From assembly GCA_002337055.1 (NCBI GenBank), contig DDFG01000005.1, forward strand, positions 13,037-77,036: DNA of 64,000 bases. Reading direction: 5' to 3'. This DNA comes from Betaproteobacteria bacterium UBA1934 (GTDB taxonomy: Bacteria > Pseudomonadota > Gammaproteobacteria > Burkholderiales > Rhodocyclaceae). Both the position numbers and the translations under genes were made by a program. Every line of letters begins with the position of its first letter. The first letter of the stretch is position 1. Below, piece after piece: positions 43,497 to 52,191 of this stretch. A model generated the notes under the pieces. That model searched no databases. It was given only the letters and a program-made list of their open reading frames with translations, and was not told where the DNA came from.

Positions 43497-43512
43497 GTAG
43501 GAAAATTCCTAC
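43497..43512. promoter_or_regulatory. 16-bp palindrome upstream of mtoA, likely response-regulator operator
   Basis: GTAGGAA-AA-TTCCTAC has perfect 7-bp arms and a 2-bp spacer. It covers the stop codon of the response-regulator gene and lies 118 bp before the mtoA start. TATTTTAAT just downstream on the minus strand could be the -10. Binding by the adjacent LuxR-type regulator is inferred. Confidence 0.55.
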
Positions 43513-44156
43513 CCCCCATCGCCGATCAGCTTATGCTGAATGGCGTAGCGGACGAGTTCGGTCGTATTGGCCAGCGCCATTTTCTGCATGATCCGCGTCT
43601 TGTGCGTACTGACCGTCTTGACACTGAGCGAGAGCTCTTCGGCGATTTCGGTCAGCCCACGCCCTTCGGCGATCTTTCGAAAGACCTGAAATTCGCGGTC
43701 GGAGAGATCGTGATGACTCAACCGAGCGCCCCCCCGCATCAGGTCTCGCGCCATCAGTTCGGCCACCGCCGGGCTGACAAAGATGCCGCCGCGGATCACC
43801 TTGCGAATGGCGTCGAGCAGGATATCGGTATCGGCTTCCTTGTTGAGATAGCCGGAAGCGCCCGCCTTGAGGGCGCGCAACGCGTATTGCTCCTCGTCGT
43901 GCATGCTGAGCACGAGAATGGGCACGTCGTTGCCCTCGGCGCGCAACTGCCGGATCAGATCGATGCCGCTACGACCGGGCATCGAGATATCGAGCACCAG
44001 TGCATCCCACTCGCGCTCGGCGAGGCGCTCAAGTACCTGCAGGCCGTTGGCGGCTTCACCGGCCGCTTGCAAATCTTCGGTCTCGGCTAGAATCTGGCGC
44101 AAGCCGTCGCGGATGATGGCGTGATCGTCGGCGAGCAGCACGTCATGCTTCTTCAT
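43509..44156 (-). CDS. NarL/FixJ-family response regulator
   Basis: A 215-residue regulator. Receiver domain with phospho-accepting Asp at about 56 in ALVLDISMPGRSG and the acidic pair ADD at 9-11. C-terminal LuxR-type helix-turn-helix GLTEIAEELSLSVKTVSTHK. Its start lies 14 bp inside the kinase gene, after GGAGGAGAG, so kinase and regulator are co-translated. It sits directly before mtoA on the same strand, so the cytochrome genes are its probable target. Confidence 0.93.
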   Translation of the reverse strand: MKKHDVLLADDHAIIRDGLRQILAETEDLQAAGEAANGLQVLERLAEREWDALVLDISMPGRSGIDLIRQLRAEGNDVPILVLSMHDEEQYALRALKAGASGYLNKEADTDILLDAIRKVIRGGIFVSPAVAELMARDLMRGGARLSHHDLSDREFQVFRKIAEGRGLTEIAEELSLSVKTVSTHKTRIMQKMALANTTELVRYAIQHKLIGDGG

Positions 44157-45810
44157 CGCTTCTCTCCTCCTGCACAGGCAGCGTCACCTCGACGAGAAAA
44201 CCACCGCCTTCGACCGGGCCTGCCGAAATTGTGCCGCCCAGCCCACCGATCCGCTCGCGCATACCCACCAGTCCGTGCCCGCCGGTCGGCACCGACTGCC
44301 CCGGCACCAAGCCCCGCCCGTTGTCGCGGATGCGCAAATGGAGACGGCCATGTTCTACGCGCAGGCTGACCTGCACCTCCGTCGCGGCCGCATGGCGCAT
44401 GATGTTGGTGAGCGACTCCTGAAGCACGCGGAAAAGCGCCGTGGCGACGCGCGAGGGAACCGGTCGCTGCCCCAGATCCAGATCGGCCAGGACCGGCACA
44501 CCCGTGCGCTTGCTGAAATTGCCGACCAGCCATTCCGCCGCCGCCGCAAGCCCGAGGTCGTCGAGCAGCAGCGGCCGCAGTTCGGTAGAAATGCGGCGGG
44601 TTTCCTCGATGGTCTCGCCGAGCAGCCCTTTCATGTCCTCCACCTTGGCAACCAGATCAGGTTGGGTCTTTTTCAACCGGCCGATGAGCCAGCCGACTTC
44701 AAGCTTGAGGCCGGTCAGTTTTTGCCCCAGTTCATCGTGCAACTCCCGCGCAATGCGGCTGCGCTCGTTCTCCCGCACAGTCTCCATCGCGGTAGACAGT
44801 TCGCGCAATTGCTGGTTGCTCTCACGCAGAGCGCGCGTCAATTCTTCTTCACGTCGCGTCTCGAGCGCCAGGCGATGGCCCGCCAACCCGATGGCCAACG
44901 ACACCAACAGCGCCCCGATCCCGATCGGCCAAGCGATCTCGCGCCAGGGTGTCAGCGCCTCGCGTTGACCGATGGCAACTCCCATCAGCAGCGGAAAATT
45001 GCTGACGTGGCGGTATGCCACGGTTCGCACGCCTTCTTCCTCGATCAGTTTGAGATTGCCGTCCTGCTTCAGCACTTTGACGCGCGCGCCGGGGTGGCCG
45101 AGCACCCGTCCGACATCGCCATGGTCTGGTGGTTGCGACACTAGCAGCGTGCCATCGTCAAGCATCAGGAAGATAGGGCTGACGAAATCGAGGGAAATCG
45201 AGCCGTAGAGCGCCTCGAAGTAGCCGAGGTCGACATTGGCGACCGCCACGCCACGCAGGCTGCCATCAGGCTTCTGCAACCGGCGGCTGACGTAGAGCGA
45301 CCAGCGGCCGTCGATCGGGCTGCGTCGCGGTGTACCGACAAAGAGATCATGGTCATAGCCCTTGATCCACGCTGCAAAATAGTCCTGATCCGCCACAGAG
45401 TGCCCGCGTATTTTGCTGCTACGCGATGAATTCAGCACTACGCCGTTGGCATCGGCAATGAAAACGGAAGCCAGCTGCGGCAAGCCGCTGGCACGGGCGC
45501 GCAGCAGAAAATGCACCATCGGACTGGTTAGCTCGAGCTTCTGGCCAATGCCATCCGCCAGACGATCCTGCACGCTGTGCAACACCAGATTGACGCCGTC
45601 GAAAGAGCGTGAAGTCTGTTCGGCAAGAATGTGGCTCAAACTGACCACCTCGCCCTGTGCATGGGTGAGCTCGCGTGCACGCAGGTCCAGGAGCAAGGCT
45701 GTGGTTCCGCCCAGAATGGCAAATACCACCCCGACGGTCAGCACCCCCACTCCCCGCACCAGCGAAATGCGCCGCCGCGCGCCCAGCGAAATTTCCTGTA
45801 ACAGGCTCAC
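44143..45810 (-). CDS. Sensor histidine kinase, NarX/NreB-like, with extracytoplasmic Cache-type domain
   Basis: A 555-residue kinase. TM1 at about 18-42, a periplasmic double-Cache-like domain with DQDYFAAWIKGYDHDLFVGTP-like features, TM2 near 300-318, a coiled coil, then HisKA_3 with phospho-acceptor His in RIARELHDELGQKL and HATPase with LRIRDNGRGL and GHGLVGMRERI. The chosen start is a GTG at 45810, directly preceded by GGGAGAAGAGA; an ATG nine codons earlier has no such site. Likely senses a periplasmic small molecule or redox signal and drives the next gene. Confidence 0.9.
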   Translation of the reverse strand: MSLLQEISLGARRRISLVRGVGVLTVGVVFAILGGTTALLLDLRARELTHAQGEVVSLSHILAEQTSRSFDGVNLVLHSVQDRLADGIGQKLELTSPMVHFLLRARASGLPQLASVFIADANGVVLNSSRSSKIRGHSVADQDYFAAWIKGYDHDLFVGTPRRSPIDGRWSLYVSRRLQKPDGSLRGVAVANVDLGYFEALYGSISLDFVSPIFLMLDDGTLLVSQPPDHGDVGRVLGHPGARVKVLKQDGNLKLIEEEGVRTVAYRHVSNFPLLMGVAIGQREALTPWREIAWPIGIGALLVSLAIGLAGHRLALETRREEELTRALRESNQQLRELSTAMETVRENERSRIARELHDELGQKLTGLKLEVGWLIGRLKKTQPDLVAKVEDMKGLLGETIEETRRISTELRPLLLDDLGLAAAAEWLVGNFSKRTGVPVLADLDLGQRPVPSRVATALFRVLQESLTNIMRHAAATEVQVSLRVEHGRLHLRIRDNGRGLVPGQSVPTGGHGLVGMRERIGGLGGTISAGPVEGGGFLVEVTLPVQEERSDEEA

Positions 45811-45882
45811 TCTCTTCTCCCTCGTGTGCGCCGCCATTCTACACAAGGCATGTCCAGAGACCTCCGCAGGCCAGCCAACGCG

Positions 45883-45912
45883 TTACGGGTCCGAAGCGCG
45901 ATTTGGTACACT
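45883..45912 (+). promoter_or_regulatory. Candidate promoter of tgt
   Basis: TTACGG and TACACT are 18 bp apart, 29 bp before the tgt ATG. It lies in the gap between the divergent sensor kinase gene and tgt, so tgt-yajC-secDF can be transcribed without queA. Confidence 0.4.
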
Positions 45913-45940
45913 GCCGCCTCACTCCACCCCCTGTGCTTCC

Positions 45941-47056
45941 ATGCTCGAATTCTCTCTCCTCGCCCGCGACGGCACAGCCCGCCGTGGTTCGCTCACCCTG
46001 AATCACGGGGTGGTGCAAACGCCGGTCTTCATGCCGGTCGGCACCTATGGCACCGTCAAGGCCATGACGCCACAGGCGCTGACCGACACCGGTGCCCAGA
46101 TTTGTCTGGGTAATACCTTTCACCTGTGGCTACGCCCGGGCCTCGATGTGGTGTGCGCGCACGGTGGCCTGCACGGCTTCATGGGATGGGAAAAACCGAT
46201 CCTCACGGACTCCGGCGGCTTTCAGGTCTTTTCGCTCGGCGCGATGCGCAAGATCACCGAAGAAGGCGTCAAGTTCTCTTCGCCGGTCGACGGCGCCAAA
46301 CTCTTCCTGACGCCGGAAATCTCGATGCAGATTCAGCACGCGCTGAATTCCGACATCGTGATGATTTTCGACGAGTGCACACCCTACCCGGCCACCCGCG
46401 ATCAGGCTGCCAAATCGATGCGGCTCAGCCTGCGCTGGGCCGACCGCTCACGGCGCGAGTTCGACGCCCTCGCAAACCGCAACGCGCTGTTCGGCATCGT
46501 CCAGGGCGGCATGTATGAGGATCTGCGCGACGAATCGCTGACCGGCCTGAACGACATCGGGTTCGACGGCATGGCCATTGGTGGCCTCTCGGTCGGCGAA
46601 CCCAAGGAAGACATGGCGCGCATTCTGGCCCACACGGCGCCGCGCCTGCCGGAAAACAAGCCGCGCTATCTGATGGGCGTCGGCACGCCGGAGGATCTGG
46701 TCCACGGCGTGCAGGCCGGCATCGACATGTTCGACTGCGTGATGCCGACCCGCAATGCCCGGAACGGGCATCTGTTCACCCGTTTCGGCGACGTCAAGAT
46801 CAAGAACGCCCGCCACAAAAATGACACCGGTCCGCTCGACGCCTCTTGCAATTGCTACACCTGCACCCATTTTAGCCGGGCCTATCTGCATCATCTGTTC
46901 CGTGCGGGCGAAATTCTCGGCAGCATGCTCAACACCATTCACAACCTGCACTACTACCAGACCCTGATGGCCGAACTGCGCGATGCGATCGAAACCGGTA
47001 CGCTGGCGGACACCGCCGCGCGCATCCGCAATACCCGTGCAACGGAAACCCCCTAA
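45941..47056 (+). CDS. tgt: tRNA-guanine transglycosylase
   Basis: Exchanges guanine 34 for preQ1 in queuosine tRNAs. The 371-residue protein starts MLEFSLLARDGTARRG; TPVFMPVGTYGTVKAM, ILTDSGGFQVFSL with the first catalytic Asp, and FGIVQGGMYEDLR are visible. The zinc site is CNCYTCTHFSRAYLHHL near the C-terminus. The upstream frame towards 45413 overlaps the kinase and is rejected. tgt is separated from queA by the cytochrome locus but keeps yajC-secD-secF behind it. Confidence 0.96.
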   Translation: MLEFSLLARDGTARRGSLTLNHGVVQTPVFMPVGTYGTVKAMTPQALTDTGAQICLGNTFHLWLRPGLDVVCAHGGLHGFMGWEKPILTDSGGFQVFSLGAMRKITEEGVKFSSPVDGAKLFLTPEISMQIQHALNSDIVMIFDECTPYPATRDQAAKSMRLSLRWADRSRREFDALANRNALFGIVQGGMYEDLRDESLTGLNDIGFDGMAIGGLSVGEPKEDMARILAHTAPRLPENKPRYLMGVGTPEDLVHGVQAGIDMFDCVMPTRNARNGHLFTRFGDVKIKNARHKNDTGPLDASCNCYTCTHFSRAYLHHLFRAGEILGSMLNTIHNLHYYQTLMAELRDAIETGTLADTAARIRNTRATETP

Positions 47057-47110
47057 CTCAATGATAGAATTGTCCGTTTTGCAAAAAATGAATTTCAGGA
47101 GAACAAGCCC

Positions 47111-47443
47111 ATGATCAGTCTCGCCTATGCGCAACAGGCCGCCACCGGCGGCGCCCAGGACTACACCGGCCTCGTGCTGATGGTGGTGATGTTCGGTGTC
47201 CTCTGGTTTCTGATGATCCGCCCGCAGCAAAAGAAAATGAAGGAACACAAAGCCATGGTCGACGCCCTCCAGAAGGGTGACGAGGTGGTTACCCAGGGCG
47301 GCATCACCGGTCGCATCACCAAGGTCGGCGATAATTACGTTCGCGTCGAGATCGCCGAAGGCAAGGATGGCGGCGTCGACATCACGGTCCAGCGCAGTGC
47401 TATTTCGATGGTGCTGCCCAAGGGCACGCTGAAGTCGCTCTAA
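47111..47443 (+). CDS. yajC: Sec translocase accessory subunit YajC
   Basis: A 110-residue single-span membrane protein that joins SecDF. The N-terminal helix (about 22-39, VLMVVMFGVLWFLMI) is followed by RPQQKKMKEHKAMVDALQKG and the GGITGRITKV segment of the family. CAGGAG precedes the ATG at 47111. Usual order tgt-yajC-secD-secF. Confidence 0.95.
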   Translation: MISLAYAQQAATGGAQDYTGLVLMVVMFGVLWFLMIRPQQKKMKEHKAMVDALQKGDEVVTQGGITGRITKVGDNYVRVEIAEGKDGGVDITVQRSAISMVLPKGTLKSL

Positions 47444-47490
47444 TTCACCCCACGGGCGGATTCTCTTCCGCCCGAATCATTTCGGCCGCC

Positions 47491-49365
47491 ATGAATCGCT
47501 ATCCTCTTTGGAAGAACCTCACCATCGCCATCGCGCTGGTGCTGGGTTTGATCTATACGCTCCCCAACTTTTTCGGCGAATCGCCTGCCGTGCAACTTTC
47601 CAGCGCCAAGGCGACCATCAAGATCGACAAGGCGGCGCTCGACCGTGCCGAATCGACGCTGAAGAACGCCAGTCTCCAGCACGACGGCATCCAGCTTGAC
47701 CCGAACGGTGTCAAGGCCCGCTTCAAGGACACCGATACACAATTGAAGGCCAAGGATGTGCTCGAAAAAGCCTTCAATCCGGATGCCAGCGACCCGCAGT
47801 ATGTCGTTGCCCTGAACCTGCTTTCCGCTTCGCCCACGTGGCTGACCAGCCTGCACGCTCTACCGATGTACCTCGGCCTCGATCTGCGCGGCGGTGTGCA
47901 CTTCTTGCTGCAAGTCGACATGAAGGGCGCGCTGACCAAGCGGCTCGACAACGTCGGCGCCGACCTGCGCACGCTGATGCGCGACAAGAACATCCGCCAT
48001 GCCGGCATCAACCGCGAGGGGGAGCGCCTGGTCATCAAGTTCCGCGAAGCCGACACGCGCGAGAAGGCCAAGAACGTGCTTTCCGACCACCAGGGCGATC
48101 TGGCGCTGCTTGAAAGCGGCGAGGGCGACGATCTGAAGCTGACCGCCACCCTGAAGCCGGAAGCGATCAAGCGCCTTCAGGAATTCGCGCTGAAGCAGAA
48201 TATCCAGACCCTGCATAACCGGATCAACGAACTCGGCGTCGCCGAACCGGTGATCCAGCAGCAAGGCGCCGACCGCATCGTCGTGCAGTTGCCCGGCGTG
48301 CAGGACACCGCCAAGGCCAAGGATATTCTCGGCCGCACGGCCACTCTGGAAATCCGCATGGTGGACGATTCCAGCGGCGGCATCGAAGCGGCGCTGGCCG
48401 GCAACCCGCCCTTTGGCACCGAGCTTTACACCGAGCGCGGCGCCCAGAAGATTCTGGTCAAGAAGCAGGTCGTGCTGACCGGCGACCGCCTGACCGATGC
48501 GCAACCCGGCTTCGACAACCAGACGCACGAACCGGCCGTTCACCTCACGCTCGACTCCGCCGGCGCCCGCATCTTCAAGGACGTCACGCGCGAGAACGTC
48601 AACAAGCGCATGGCCATCCTGCTGATTGAAAAGGGCAAGGGTGAAGTCGTGACGGCACCGGTGATCCGCAGCGAAATTGGCGGCGGACGTGTCCAGATCT
48701 CCGGCAAGATGACCACCACCGAAGCCAACGACGTCGCGCTGCTGTTGCGCGCCGGTTCGCTGGCCGCACCGATGGACATCGTCGAGGAACGCACCATCGG
48801 CCCGTCGCTGGGCGCTGAGAACATCAAGAAGGGCTTCCATTCAACGATGTGGGGCTTCGCCGCGATCGCGCTGTTCATGATCGTCTATTACCAGATCTTC
48901 GGCGCGGTGTCGGTCGTCGCACTGTCGGCCAACCTGCTCTTCCTGATCGCGCTGCTCTCGATGCTGCAAGCCACGCTGACCTTGCCCGGCATTGCCGCCA
49001 TCGCGCTGACGCTAGGCATGGCCATCGACTCCAACGTGCTGATCAACGAGCGTATCCGCGAAGAACTGCGGGCCGGCGTCTCGCCGCAAGCCGCCATTTC
49101 GGAAGGTTACGAACGCGCCTTCGGCACCATTCTCGACTCCAACATCACCACGCTGATCGCCGGTCTGGCGCTGCTGATCTTCGGTTCCGGCCCGGTGCGC
49201 GGCTTTGCAGTGGTTCACTGTCTGGGCATCATGACCTCGATCTTCTCGGCCGTGTTCGTGTCGCGCGGGCTGGTCAACCTGATCTACGGCAACCGCAAGA
49301 AACTGACCTCGCTGCCTATCGGCCAGGTCTGGAAGCCGGGCATTGCCGCGGCGAAGGGGGAATAA
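47491..49365 (+). CDS. secD: Protein translocase subunit SecD
   Basis: A 624-residue inner-membrane protein using proton motive force to help export. One N-terminal helix, the large P1 periplasmic domain with LDLRGGVHFLLQVD, and five C-terminal helices containing GMAIDSNVLINERIREELR. It ends with a short basic tail. secF starts 3 bp after its stop. Confidence 0.96.
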   Translation: MNRYPLWKNLTIAIALVLGLIYTLPNFFGESPAVQLSSAKATIKIDKAALDRAESTLKNASLQHDGIQLDPNGVKARFKDTDTQLKAKDVLEKAFNPDASDPQYVVALNLLSASPTWLTSLHALPMYLGLDLRGGVHFLLQVDMKGALTKRLDNVGADLRTLMRDKNIRHAGINREGERLVIKFREADTREKAKNVLSDHQGDLALLESGEGDDLKLTATLKPEAIKRLQEFALKQNIQTLHNRINELGVAEPVIQQQGADRIVVQLPGVQDTAKAKDILGRTATLEIRMVDDSSGGIEAALAGNPPFGTELYTERGAQKILVKKQVVLTGDRLTDAQPGFDNQTHEPAVHLTLDSAGARIFKDVTRENVNKRMAILLIEKGKGEVVTAPVIRSEIGGGRVQISGKMTTTEANDVALLLRAGSLAAPMDIVEERTIGPSLGAENIKKGFHSTMWGFAAIALFMIVYYQIFGAVSVVALSANLLFLIALLSMLQATLTLPGIAAIALTLGMAIDSNVLINERIREELRAGVSPQAAISEGYERAFGTILDSNITTLIAGLALLIFGSGPVRGFAVVHCLGIMTSIFSAVFVSRGLVNLIYGNRKKLTSLPIGQVWKPGIAAAKGE

Positions 49366-49368
49366 GCC

Positions 49369-50316
49369 ATGGAATTTTTCCGCATCCACAACGACATTCC
49401 CTTCATGCGCCATGCGCTGAAGTTCAACATCATTTCGCTGGTCACCTTTCTGCTCGCGGTGTTCTTCCTGTTCTTCAAGGGCCTGCACCTCTCGGTCGAA
49501 TTCACCGGCGGCACGCTGATCGAGGTGAAATACCAGCAGGCGGCGGAACTCGACAAGATCCGCGACGCCCTCGGCAAGGCCAACTACACAGACTTCGCCG
49601 TACAGAACTTCGGTTCGTCGCAAGACGTGCTGATTCGCCTGCCGCTGAAGGGCGACCAGAACAGCGCCCAGGTTGGCGACAAGGTCATGTCTGCGCTGGC
49701 CGCCGATGCGCCGGGCGCCGCCTTGCAGCGAGTCGAGTTCGTCGGCCCGCAGGTCGGCAAGGAACTGGCCGAGAATGGCGCCATGGCGCTGTTCCTGGTG
49801 GTGGTCGGCATCGTGATTTATCTTGCGTTCCGCTTTGAATGGCGCTTCTCGGTCTCGGCCATCATCGCCAACCTGCACGACGTGGTCATCATCCTCGGCT
49901 TCTTCGCCTTCTTTCAGTGGGAATTCTCGCTGTCTGTACTGGCGGCGGTTCTAGCCGTGCTTGGCTATTCGGTGAACGAGTCGGTCGTGGTCTTCGACCG
50001 GGTCCGCGAAACCTTCAAGAAGGTGCGCGGGCTTTCCACGCCACAGGTGCTCGATCACGCCATCACCAGCACCATCAGCCGGACCATCATCACGCACGGC
50101 TGCACGCAGCTGATGGTGCTGTCGATGCTGATTTTCGGCGGCGAGACGCTGTACTACTTCGCGCTGGCACTGACCATCGGCATCTGTTTCGGCATATACT
50201 CGTCGGTGCTGGTGGCTTCGCCATTGGTCATGTGGCTGGGCGTCTCGCGGGAGCAGTTCATCAAGCCGAAGAAGGAAGCTGTCGAAGGTGCCAACGAGGA
50301 CGGCGCCGTCGTCTGA
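49369..50316 (+). CDS. secF: Protein translocase subunit SecF
   Basis: A 315-residue partner of SecD with six helices. FTGGTLIEVKY in the first periplasmic domain and GYSVNESVVVFDRVRE in the membrane part are family signatures. Translationally close to secD and followed by a hairpin terminator 20 bp beyond the stop. Confidence 0.96.
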   Translation: MEFFRIHNDIPFMRHALKFNIISLVTFLLAVFFLFFKGLHLSVEFTGGTLIEVKYQQAAELDKIRDALGKANYTDFAVQNFGSSQDVLIRLPLKGDQNSAQVGDKVMSALAADAPGAALQRVEFVGPQVGKELAENGAMALFLVVVGIVIYLAFRFEWRFSVSAIIANLHDVVIILGFFAFFQWEFSLSVLAAVLAVLGYSVNESVVVFDRVRETFKKVRGLSTPQVLDHAITSTISRTIITHGCTQLMVLSMLIFGGETLYYFALALTIGICFGIYSSVLVASPLVMWLGVSREQFIKPKKEAVEGANEDGAVV

Positions 50317-50335
50317 TCCTTATAGTGCTTCTCCC

Positions 50336-50358
50336 AAGGCCGCCCACGAGGCGGCCTT
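50336..50358 (+). terminator. Terminator after secF
   Basis: AAGGCCGCC pairs perfectly with GGCGGCCTT around CACGA, followed by GCTGTTT. It closes the tgt-yajC-secDF unit. Confidence 0.75.
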
Positions 50359-50435
50359 GCTGTTTCTAGCCTGGCCTGCGAACCGATACCGCACGTTATG
50401 CTCTAACTGCATGTGCGCCCCACCGGGATTTCAAG

Positions 50436-51113
50436 ATGAAGACTATCCACCTCTGGGATCTACCTACCCGTGCTTTCCACTGGCTCCTCGTTGCCGCAAT
50501 TGGGGCCGCCTGGTTCACCGGCGAACAGGCCGGTTCGTGGATGGTCTGGCACGGGCGCATCGGCATTCTGATCATCGGCCTGATCAGCTTTCGGCTCGCC
50601 TGGGGTGTTGTCGGCTCGACCTATGCCCGCTTTGCGAACTTTGTACGTGGCCCAGCCGTGATCGCCGATTACCTCCGCGGGCGCTGGCATGGCCATGGAC
50701 ACAATCCGCTCGGTGCGTTGTCGGTGCTGGGTCTGCTGGGGCTCATTTCGCTCCAACTCGGCACCGGTCTTTTCGCCACCAGCGACGACAGCGGCTTCAA
50801 CGGCTTTCTACAAAGCCTCGTTGGTAGCGGACTCAGCGAACGCCTGACCGGATTGCATCACCTAGGCTTCGATATTTTACTGGTGCTGATCGGCCTGCAT
50901 TTCGCAGCAATCGTGTTTTACACCCACTTCAAGAAAGACAATCTGCTGAAACCCATGCTAACCGGAAAAAAACAGGTCGAACGAGGCGAAGATGCGCGCG
51001 GCGGGCGCTGGCCGGCGCTCGTGCTGGCGCTGCTCATCGCTTTCGGGGCCATGTGGGCCGCCAGCGGCGCCTGGCTTCCCCCGCCCCCGCCACCTCCCGC
51101 TTCAAGCTGGTAA
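50436..51113 (+). CDS. Cytochrome b561 / b-type cytochrome of Ni,Fe-hydrogenase type
   Basis: A 225-residue membrane protein with four to five hydrophobic helices. MKTIHLWDLPTRAFHWLLV, MVWHGRIG, LHHLGFDILLVLIGLHF give the His ligands for two haems b. The C-terminus has one more helix and ends in a run of seven Pro. It may pass electrons from quinol to a soluble cytochrome c; the cytochrome c' gene 0.5 kb away on the other strand is a possible but unproven partner. Confidence 0.85.
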   Translation: MKTIHLWDLPTRAFHWLLVAAIGAAWFTGEQAGSWMVWHGRIGILIIGLISFRLAWGVVGSTYARFANFVRGPAVIADYLRGRWHGHGHNPLGALSVLGLLGLISLQLGTGLFATSDDSGFNGFLQSLVGSGLSERLTGLHHLGFDILLVLIGLHFAAIVFYTHFKKDNLLKPMLTGKKQVERGEDARGGRWPALVLALLIAFGAMWAASGAWLPPPPPPPASSW

Positions 51114-51566
51114 CGCACCAGCAACTGCTCGCGGATCGATAACGGCAAGGGAACCGCCGACAGCCGTTCTCACCGAGTACACAAGTGCTTGGTAGCGTAC
51201 CTTAACCATCGCGCTCCTGTCGGCCCGAGGCTTCAAAAAAGAACGCTAGCCAAGCGTGACCCCGACTTCACCATGAGTGCTGAGTGCTGGGTGCTTCCGT
51301 CCGACCTATGTCCGTTTTCGCCACCAACCTCGCCGAAGCCATCGCCAAGTCACACTCGCAGCCCTGAATCGGGGTAATACTTGCTGTCGCTTCAGCTTCT
51401 GATGCGGAACCTCGGATTTGTCGAGATTTTGCGGCTCGAGCCAGGGACAGAGATCGAGATTGCGCGGTACCGCCACCCGATGAAATCCATTGTCTAGACT
51501 TGCTGGGCAGGATCAGGCTGAGAATCGATGCGGCTTTCCAACACGCCGCCTACTACTATGCGTACT
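51114..51566. other. Gene-free stretch with short direct repeats
   Basis: No open frame with family resemblance. GAGTGCT occurs three times in tandem at 51275-51295 (last copy GGGTGCT). Composition and short broken frames on both strands, for example MDFIGWRYRAISISVPG on the minus strand, look like a decayed gene, but I cannot name it. Confidence 0.4.
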
Positions 51567-51598
51567 GCCACGAGCGGGGGAATCGAGCCGCTCGCGGC
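51567..51598 (-). terminator. Strong hairpin downstream of cytochrome c' gene
   Basis: GCCACGAGCGG and CCGCTCGCGGC pair over 11 positions with one mismatch or wobble around a 10-base loop. It is 34 bp beyond the cytochrome c' stop. No T run follows, so it may act with Rho or stabilise the message. Confidence 0.5.
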
Positions 51599-51631
51599 AT
51601 TGGGCTTGGCGCCCGGTCCGGCGCCTCCGTT

Positions 51632-52096
51632 TCAGTCTTCGCGGCGGAACTTCTTGTGGCAAGCGCCGCAGGAATCGGCCACCTTGCCGAACTGCGCCTT
51701 GATCGAATTGACGTCACCGCTTTCCGCAACCTTGGCCAGTTCGTTGGATTCCTTGATGAAGGTCATCGCCACATTGCGCACTTCGTCCTGCTGCTGGAAG
51801 AATTCCGGCTTCAGGTGGGTTTCGTGCCAACCCTTGCCCTTGTCGGTACCCGGCCCGTAAAGCGCGCCCATGCCGGAATTAGCAATGGCGGCGATGACGC
51901 GTGCGGCGGCCAGTACTTGTTCCTTGTTGTAATTGGCCGGCGCATCGATGACCTGCGCCTTGATCTTGCCCATGTTCCAGCCCATAAAGCTGTAGCCGGA
52001 CTGGCGGAACTTGATCTGATCCTCCGGCTTCATCTGGGCCTGCGCACCGGCGGCAAATGCGAACAGGGCAACGATCGCGAGGGCTTTCTTCAGCAT
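51632..52096 (-). CDS. Cytochrome c' (class II, monohaem)
   Basis: A 154-residue periplasmic cytochrome. Signal peptide MLKKALAIVALFAFAAGAQA, four-helix-bundle pattern with QIKFRQSGYSFMGWNMGKIK, and the C-terminal haem site DSCGACHKKFR. Class II cytochromes c' bind NO and help resist nitrosative stress. The ATG at 52096 gives the signal peptide; the longer frame is rejected. Confidence 0.93.
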   Translation of the reverse strand: MLKKALAIVALFAFAAGAQAQMKPEDQIKFRQSGYSFMGWNMGKIKAQVIDAPANYNKEQVLAAARVIAAIANSGMGALYGPGTDKGKGWHETHLKPEFFQQQDEVRNVAMTFIKESNELAKVAESGDVNSIKAQFGKVADSCGACHKKFRRED

Positions 52097-52191
52097 GACG
52101 GTTCTCCGTAACGAGGTTGGGAGCTCATTGGAGAGTTCTGCCGCGCTAATGTTCCCGACAACCCGCAAACAGTGGTCTTCGCACCTGCCGC

